From Chitinophaga pinensis (GTDB taxonomy: Bacteria > Bacteroidota > Bacteroidia > Chitinophagales > Chitinophagaceae): DNA of 10,015 nt. The notes under the pieces were generated by a model. The model was not told where the DNA came from, made no database searches, and saw only the letters and a program-made list of their open reading frames with translations. This document shows, piece after piece, positions 6,341 to 10,015 of the stretch. Made by a program: the position numbers and the translations under genes. Positions within the stretch are counted from its first letter, which is position 1. Every line of letters begins with the position of its first letter. The stretch is from the NCBI GenBank assembly GCA_943324055.2, contig CALPKD020000023.1, positions 1-10,015 on the forward strand, read 5' to 3'.

Positions 6341-7975
6341 ATGGAACCTTCTTTTTCAATTACCGGACACTATGTAGATATTTTAGGAGGGAAAACATTT
6401 CCTGCCGAAGTAATAATAGAAAATGGTGTAGTTGCAAGTATCGAACCTTGTGCTTCAGCAAAGAATCAATTTTTATTACCAGGATTCATTGACAGTCACG
6501 TGCACATTGAAAGTAGCATGCTCATACCAAGTGCATTTGCTAGACTTGCAGTTACGCATGGTACGATTGGAACAATTAGTGATCCCCATGAAATTGCCAA
6601 TGTGTGCGGTGTGGAAGGCGTTCACTACATGATACAAAATGGGGAAAAAGTACCTTTTCATTTTTTCTTTGGCGCGCCAAGCTGTGTACCTGCAACTGAA
6701 TTTGAAACTGCGGGTGCGGCAATACACAGTGAGGAAGTGGAACAATTACTTTCCAACCCAGCCATCTATTACCTAAGTGAAATGATGAATTTCCCTGGTG
6801 TATTGTTTAAGGATGACGAGGTCATGAAAAAAATTGCAGCTGCTCATAAGGCCGGAAAACCAGTGGATGGGCATGCGCCAGGATTAAGAGGGGACCAAGC
6901 AAAACAATATATTGACGCAGGGATTAGTACAGACCACGAATGTTTTACAATCGAAGAAGCACTTGAAAAGTTGAGCTATGGAATGAAAATTTTAATTAGA
7001 GAAGGTAGTGCCGCGAAAAATTTTGAAGCCTTATACCCACTTATAAATGATTACGCTTCGATGATTATGTTATGCAGTGATGACAAGCATCCTGACAGCT
7101 TATTGGAGGGTCATATTAATAGTTTGTGTGCGCGTGCAGTAGCAAAGGGAATGGATGTTTTTAATGTGCTTAGAGCAGCTTGTATTAATCCTGTAAAGCA
7201 TTATAAATTACCAACTGGTTTATTTCAAGTAGGAGATCCTGCCAACTTTATTGTTGTGAAAAACTTAGTGTCATTTGAAGTTGCACAAACTTATATTAAT
7301 GGGGCACTAGTTGCTGAAAATGGAACTTCTTTTATTAAGCCGGTGCAAGAAATTGCCATCAATCAATTTGACGCAGCATTTATTAGCGCAAATGATTTAC
7401 AAATTCAATCTAATGCATACCCTCAAAAAGATGCACTCATTCCAGTAATAGAAGCAATCGACGGACAACTCATTACCAATTGTAAATGGGAAGCCCCTTC
7501 CATTTCAGAGGGTTATTTGATATCCAATACCGACAAGGATATTTTAAAAATGGTAGTGTATAATAGATATCATGCTGCAGCCCCTAAAGTAGGATTTATT
7601 AAAAATTTCGGGTTCAAGACGGGTGCGATCGCTTCTACTATTGCACATGATAGCCATAACATAATAGCCGTTGGAGTAAACGATGTACAAATAGCCCAAG
7701 CAATCAATTTAGTGATCAAGGAACAAGGAGGCATAAGTTGCGTGAATGATGACATAGAAAGAGTACTAGGATTACCTGTCGCAGGGCTAATGAGCTTAGA
7801 AGATCCCTATAAAGTGGCTGCAGATTACACTGAAATTGATATCCTATCAAAATCACTTGGAAGCAAGCTAGGATCCCCTTTCATGACTTTAAGCTTTATG
7901 GCGTTATTGGTCATTCCGCATCTTAAATTAAGCGATAAAGGACTGTTTGATGGAGATCAGTTTAAATTATTTTAA
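6341..7975 (+). CDS. ade: Adenine deaminase
   Basis: Amidohydrolase-superfamily enzyme that converts adenine to hypoxanthine and ammonia in purine salvage, in the cytosol. It has 544 residues, in the range for the family. Metal and active-site residues visible in order: H53 and H55 in DSHVHIESS, E147 in YLSEMMNFPG (the bridging Glu that replaces the carbamylated Lys of other amidohydrolases), H178 in VDGHAPGL, H199 in STDHE, and the catalytic Asp in CSDDKHPD (247/248). The C-terminal domain has IAHDSHNIIAVG (434-445), also typical of Ade. The start matches family N-termini, and there is no Shine-Dalgarno site. It follows the DUF5916 gene by 15 bases and precedes the uracil phosphoribosyltransferase gene by 43. 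A -7-like CAATTTTG (6329-6336, one mismatch) ends four bases before the ATG, so it may have its own weak promoter. Confidence 0.95.
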   Translation: MEPSFSITGHYVDILGGKTFPAEVIIENGVVASIEPCASAKNQFLLPGFIDSHVHIESSMLIPSAFARLAVTHGTIGTISDPHEIANVCGVEGVHYMIQNGEKVPFHFFFGAPSCVPATEFETAGAAIHSEEVEQLLSNPAIYYLSEMMNFPGVLFKDDEVMKKIAAAHKAGKPVDGHAPGLRGDQAKQYIDAGISTDHECFTIEEALEKLSYGMKILIREGSAAKNFEALYPLINDYASMIMLCSDDKHPDSLLEGHINSLCARAVAKGMDVFNVLRAACINPVKHYKLPTGLFQVGDPANFIVVKNLVSFEVAQTYINGALVAENGTSFIKPVQEIAINQFDAAFISANDLQIQSNAYPQKDALIPVIEAIDGQLITNCKWEAPSISEGYLISNTDKDILKMVVYNRYHAAAPKVGFIKNFGFKTGAIASTIAHDSHNIIAVGVNDVQIAQAINLVIKEQGGISCVNDDIERVLGLPVAGLMSLEDPYKVAADYTEIDILSKSLGSKLGSPFMTLSFMALLVIPHLKLSDKGLFDGDQFKLF

Positions 7976-7993
7976 AATTGGCGTGAAGAGACT

Positions 7994-8001
7994 TAGTTTT
8001 G
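7994..8001 (+). promoter_or_regulatory. Possible -7 element for upp
   Basis: TAGTTTTG fits TAnnTTTG and lies 17 bases before the ATG at 8019, in the 43-base gap after adenine deaminase. No -33 TTTG is present at a good distance (an ATTG at 7977-7980 is too near). This is weak motif evidence; read-through from ade may be enough. Confidence 0.25.
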
Positions 8002-8018
8002 AAAAAAATCGCCCACAA

Positions 8019-8672
8019 ATGGTACATAATTTAAGCAAAGACCATAGTTTATTAACGAACTGGATTTCGGAATTAAGAAACATTACTGTACACAATGACA
8101 GAATGCGTTTTAGAAGAAATTTGGAACGTATTGGAGAAGTGATGGCGTATGAAATGAGTAAGCAAATGCCTCACAAAATTACACCTATTACAACACCCCT
8201 GGGCATTCACCAATCAAAATTACTAGCGGAGCAACCCGTTTTAGCAACGATATTAAGAGCAGGCTTGCCATTACATCAAGGCATGTTAAATTACTTTGAC
8301 AAGGCGGATAATGCCTTTATTTCGGCCTACCGGAAACACCATGATGACGGCACATTTGAAATTAGTGTGGAATACCTAAGCTGTCCAGATTTAAATGATC
8401 GTATATTAATCATCTCAGACCCAATGTTGGCAACTGGGGCGTCCTTAGTGCAAACAATACACGCAATTACAAAGACACAGCAACCAAAAGAAATTCACAT
8501 TGTAGTAGCCATTGCTAGTAGACAAGGTATTGAAACAGTTCAAGCGGCATTTGGCAAAGACATCCCTATTTGGTGTGGTGATATCGACGACACATTAAAC
8601 GACCATAGCTATATCATACCGGGCCTGGGTGATGCTGGCGACCTAGCTTATGGAACCAAAATGCAATCCTAA
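8019..8672 (+). CDS. upp: Uracil phosphoribosyltransferase
   Basis: Makes UMP from uracil and PRPP in pyrimidine salvage. It has 217 residues from the ATG at 8019. The PRPP-binding loop is ISDPMLATGAS (132-142). ILRAGLP (78-84) is the conserved loop before it, and GLGDAGDLAYG (202-212) is the uracil-binding C-terminus. DRMRFRRNLERIG (27-39) is the usual N-terminal helix. The frame is open 24 codons further up to a TTG at 7947, but that part overlaps the end of adenine deaminase, does not resemble the family, and the 8019 start gives the usual length with the expected MVHNLSKDHS-like beginning. Adenine deaminase lies directly upstream, which fits a nucleobase salvage pair. Confidence 0.95.
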   Translation: MVHNLSKDHSLLTNWISELRNITVHNDRMRFRRNLERIGEVMAYEMSKQMPHKITPITTPLGIHQSKLLAEQPVLATILRAGLPLHQGMLNYFDKADNAFISAYRKHHDDGTFEISVEYLSCPDLNDRILIISDPMLATGASLVQTIHAITKTQQPKEIHIVVAIASRQGIETVQAAFGKDIPIWCGDIDDTLNDHSYIIPGLGDAGDLAYGTKMQS

Positions 8673-8684
8673 AAAAGGACTTCG

Positions 8685-8692
8685 TATCTTTA
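8685..8692 (+). promoter_or_regulatory. Possible -7 element for the EI24 gene
   Basis: TATCTTTA is one base from the TAnnTTTG consensus and lies in the 36-base gap between upp and the EI24 gene, 16 bases before the TTG start. No -33 element is recognisable. If real, it supports the TTG start at 8709, since no ATG follows until codon 20. Confidence 0.3.
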
Positions 8693-8708
8693 CTGCAAAA
8701 CCAATCCC

Positions 8709-9470
8709 TTGCTTAAAGAATTGATTTTATCCATTCGTGCCTATTTTGCTGCACACCGTTTTATCATGCAACACAAGTTGTGGAGATGGATGATTGTGCC
8801 TGGAATTATTTACGCCTTTTTATTCGTAGAAGGAATGAATTACTTTAGTCAGTCCTCTAGCTTTTTCATTGAATGGATTATTTTGAAAACAGGTTTAAAA
8901 TCTTGGATTGATGGTTTAAACAGCGACTTAATTGGCTTTTTTATTACCATGGGTAGTTTTTGGCTTTGGTTTACTTTATTACTTTTTTACTTTGCACTTT
9001 TCAAATATTTATTCCTTCTTTTATTTTCGCCGTTCTTTTCCTATTTACACATGCATATTGAGGCGATTCAAAAACAAGAAGAATTTGTCTTTAATAATAA
9101 GATGTATTTAAAATTATTATGGAGGGCGCTACGTTTAAATGCAACCAACCTGCTTTGGCAAACCGTTTACTTAATCCCTATTGTACTTATTTGCACGCTT
9201 CCTGTAATAGGATGGTTCACTCCTATTTTAACAATATTAATGGAATGCTATTTTTTTGGATACGCAATGCTGGACTACGGATTAGCTACCGAAAACAAAA
9301 GCCGTGTGGCAGCAGCATCCTATGTAAGCAATCACAAAGGGTTACCTATTGGAAATGGGCTCTTATTTTATATTCTACATTTGGTTCCAATTGTTGGATG
9401 GATGACCGCTCCTTTTTATGCATTGATTGCAGCACATTTGAACACGCAAGAAGTTAAAGACACTATCTAA
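8709..9470 (+). CDS. EI24/CysZ-like integral membrane protein
   Basis: Polytopic inner-membrane protein of 253 residues with the EI24 domain, the fold shared with CysZ sulfate permeases. Hydrophobic stretches lie at about 27-45, 75-110, 147-188 and 214-241; several are long enough for two segments or a re-entrant hairpin. LFSPFFSYL (105-113) matches the conserved Pro-Phe motif of the domain, and YAMLDYGLA (185-193) and PIVGWMTAPFYALIAAHL (227-244) match its C-terminal half. The start is TTG at 8709: it gives LKELILSIRAYFAAHRF, a beginning typical of homologues, while the first ATG (codon 20) would lose this conserved helix. A TTG at 8721 is also possible. No sulfate-assimilation genes are visible, so a sulfate role should not be assumed. 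The stop overlaps the next start (TAATG), suggesting coupling. Confidence 0.85.
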   Translation: MLKELILSIRAYFAAHRFIMQHKLWRWMIVPGIIYAFLFVEGMNYFSQSSSFFIEWIILKTGLKSWIDGLNSDLIGFFITMGSFWLWFTLLLFYFALFKYLFLLLFSPFFSYLHMHIEAIQKQEEFVFNNKMYLKLLWRALRLNATNLLWQTVYLIPIVLICTLPVIGWFTPILTILMECYFFGYAMLDYGLATENKSRVAAASYVSNHKGLPIGNGLLFYILHLVPIVGWMTAPFYALIAAHLNTQEVKDTI

Positions 9471-10015
9471 TGAATTTAGGAAAAGTATATTTATTACCCA
9501 TGTTATTGCATGAGGACGGCTGGGAAGCAATACCTGCAGATACCACAAAGTGGATTCAACAATGTGATGCTTTTTTTGTGGAGAACGAAAAAACAACAAG
9601 ACGTTATTTTAAAAAGCTATGGAAGGAAATGGTAATTGACAATTACGTTTGGCATCCAATTCATAAAGTAGAATCCGAGCAAATTCAGGCATTCACCCAA
9701 TTATTGAAAGCAGGTAAAAATATCGGAATCGTATCAGAAGCCGGCTGTGCGGGCATCGCAGACCCTGGCCAAATGCTAGTTGCAGCTGCACAAACATTAG
9801 GGGCGACTGTAAAGCCTTATATGGGCCCATCCTCCTTACTACTCGCCCTTATGGGAAGTGGCATGAATGGGCAACTTTTTCAATTTCACGGCTACCTCCC
9901 CATTGATGCTGCAGAAAGAAAGAAAAAAATTCTAGCATTGGACGCAGATGCAAAACAAAGAAACTGCACTCAATTGTTTATAGAAACTCCCTACCGAAAC
10001 AATCAAATGATGGAA
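9470..10015 (+). CDS. RsmI-like SAM-dependent methyltransferase (3' end outside the window)
   Basis: Member of the tetrapyrrole-methylase (class III) methyltransferase fold, related to RsmI, which 2'-O-methylates C1402 of 16S rRNA. The first 182 residues are visible. VSEAGCAGIADPG (88-100) aligns with the SAM/active-site loop that in RsmI usually reads SDAGTPGISDPG. GPSSLLLALMGSG (119-131), FHGYLP (139-144) and IETPYRN (171-177) match RsmI's GPSA.., FxGFLP and ESPHR motifs. Changes at the loop (E for D, C for T, A for P) suggest a paralogue with another or unproven substrate rather than RsmI itself; Bacteroidota commonly carry such a shorter relative, as I recall. The ATG overlaps the EI24 stop by one base. 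The C-terminus is cut by the window end. Confidence 0.85.
   Translation, partial: MNLGKVYLLPMLLHEDGWEAIPADTTKWIQQCDAFFVENEKTTRRYFKKLWKEMVIDNYVWHPIHKVESEQIQAFTQLLKAGKNIGIVSEAGCAGIADPGQMLVAAAQTLGATVKPYMGPSSLLLALMGSGMNGQLFQFHGYLPIDAAERKKKILALDADAKQRNCTQLFIETPYRNNQMME

Noticed and set aside
6476..6745. 89-codon reading frame on the - strand
   Set aside because: Antisense to the metal-binding region of adenine deaminase; no family resemblance.
7625..7632. GCGATCGC octamer palindrome
   Set aside because: Noticed only once in the window and within ade codons; no sign of a repeated site.
7947..8018. 24-codon N-terminal extension of uracil phosphoribosyltransferase
   Set aside because: It overlaps the end of adenine deaminase, does not resemble the family, and the ATG at 8019 gives the usual length.
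8666..8680. Small hairpin TCCT-AAAAA-AGGA after upp
   Set aside because: Only a four-base stem and no T tract after it, so it is not a credible terminator.
8671..8680. AAAAAAGGAC as a Shine-Dalgarno site
   Set aside because: It is 28 bases before the TTG start of the EI24 gene, too far to act, and no other start lies near it.
9119..9457. 112-codon reading frame on the + strand
   Set aside because: Out-of-frame shadow of the EI24 membrane protein; composition unlike a real protein and the EI24 frame clearly fits its family.
9375..9599. 74-codon reading frame on the - strand
   Set aside because: Antisense across the EI24/methyltransferase junction, both of which are well supported.
1..10015. 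Search for CRISPR arrays, tRNAs, rRNAs, insertion sequences, att sites and toxin-antitoxin pairs
   Set aside because: None seen by eye; coding sequences fill almost the whole window and no gap exceeds 76 bases.

Overview
The window is about 10 kb of AT-rich bacterial chromosome with ten genes, all on the + strand and tightly packed (longest gap 76 bases). It looks like a member of the Bacteroidota, probably the Chitinophagaceae or a close relative. Reasons: no Shine-Dalgarno sites are visible before the genes; several starts are preceded by sequences resembling the Bacteroidota -7 promoter element (TAnnTTTG); there is a DUF5916 outer-membrane protein; and the protein variants are of Bacteroidota type. 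The genus assignment is an inference from recalled sequence style, not from a search.

Layout. Bases 1-3264 hold the 3' part of a Mn-type superoxide dismutase gene, a cation-diffusion-facilitator transporter starting at GTG, an M20 metallodipeptidase and a small S4-domain RNA-binding protein of the Hsp15 family. Gaps of 36, 27 and 3 bases suggest co-transcription. Next comes trmD (3316-3996), with its own short-leader promoter candidate and closed by a convincing intrinsic terminator (4016-4043). A second block starts directly after it: a DUF5916/CBM9-like outer-membrane protein (4073-6325), adenine deaminase (6341-7975), uracil phosphoribosyltransferase (8019-8672), an EI24/CysZ-like membrane protein (TTG start, 8709-9470) and, overlapping it by one base, an RsmI-like tetrapyrrole-methylase-family methyltransferase cut off by the window end.

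How they work together. The window is mainly core and housekeeping: oxidative defence, metal efflux, peptide breakdown, ribosome/tRNA maintenance and nucleobase salvage. Adenine deaminase and uracil phosphoribosyltransferase are adjacent and both act in nucleobase salvage. No mobile element, CRISPR array, tRNA, rRNA or defence system is visible. I do not see a clear new biological system. The points most worth a second look are the start sites placed a few bases after a -7-like element, the terminator running straight into the next promoter region, the altered SAM-loop motif in the RsmI-like protein, and the uncharacterised DUF5916 protein beside adenine deaminase.
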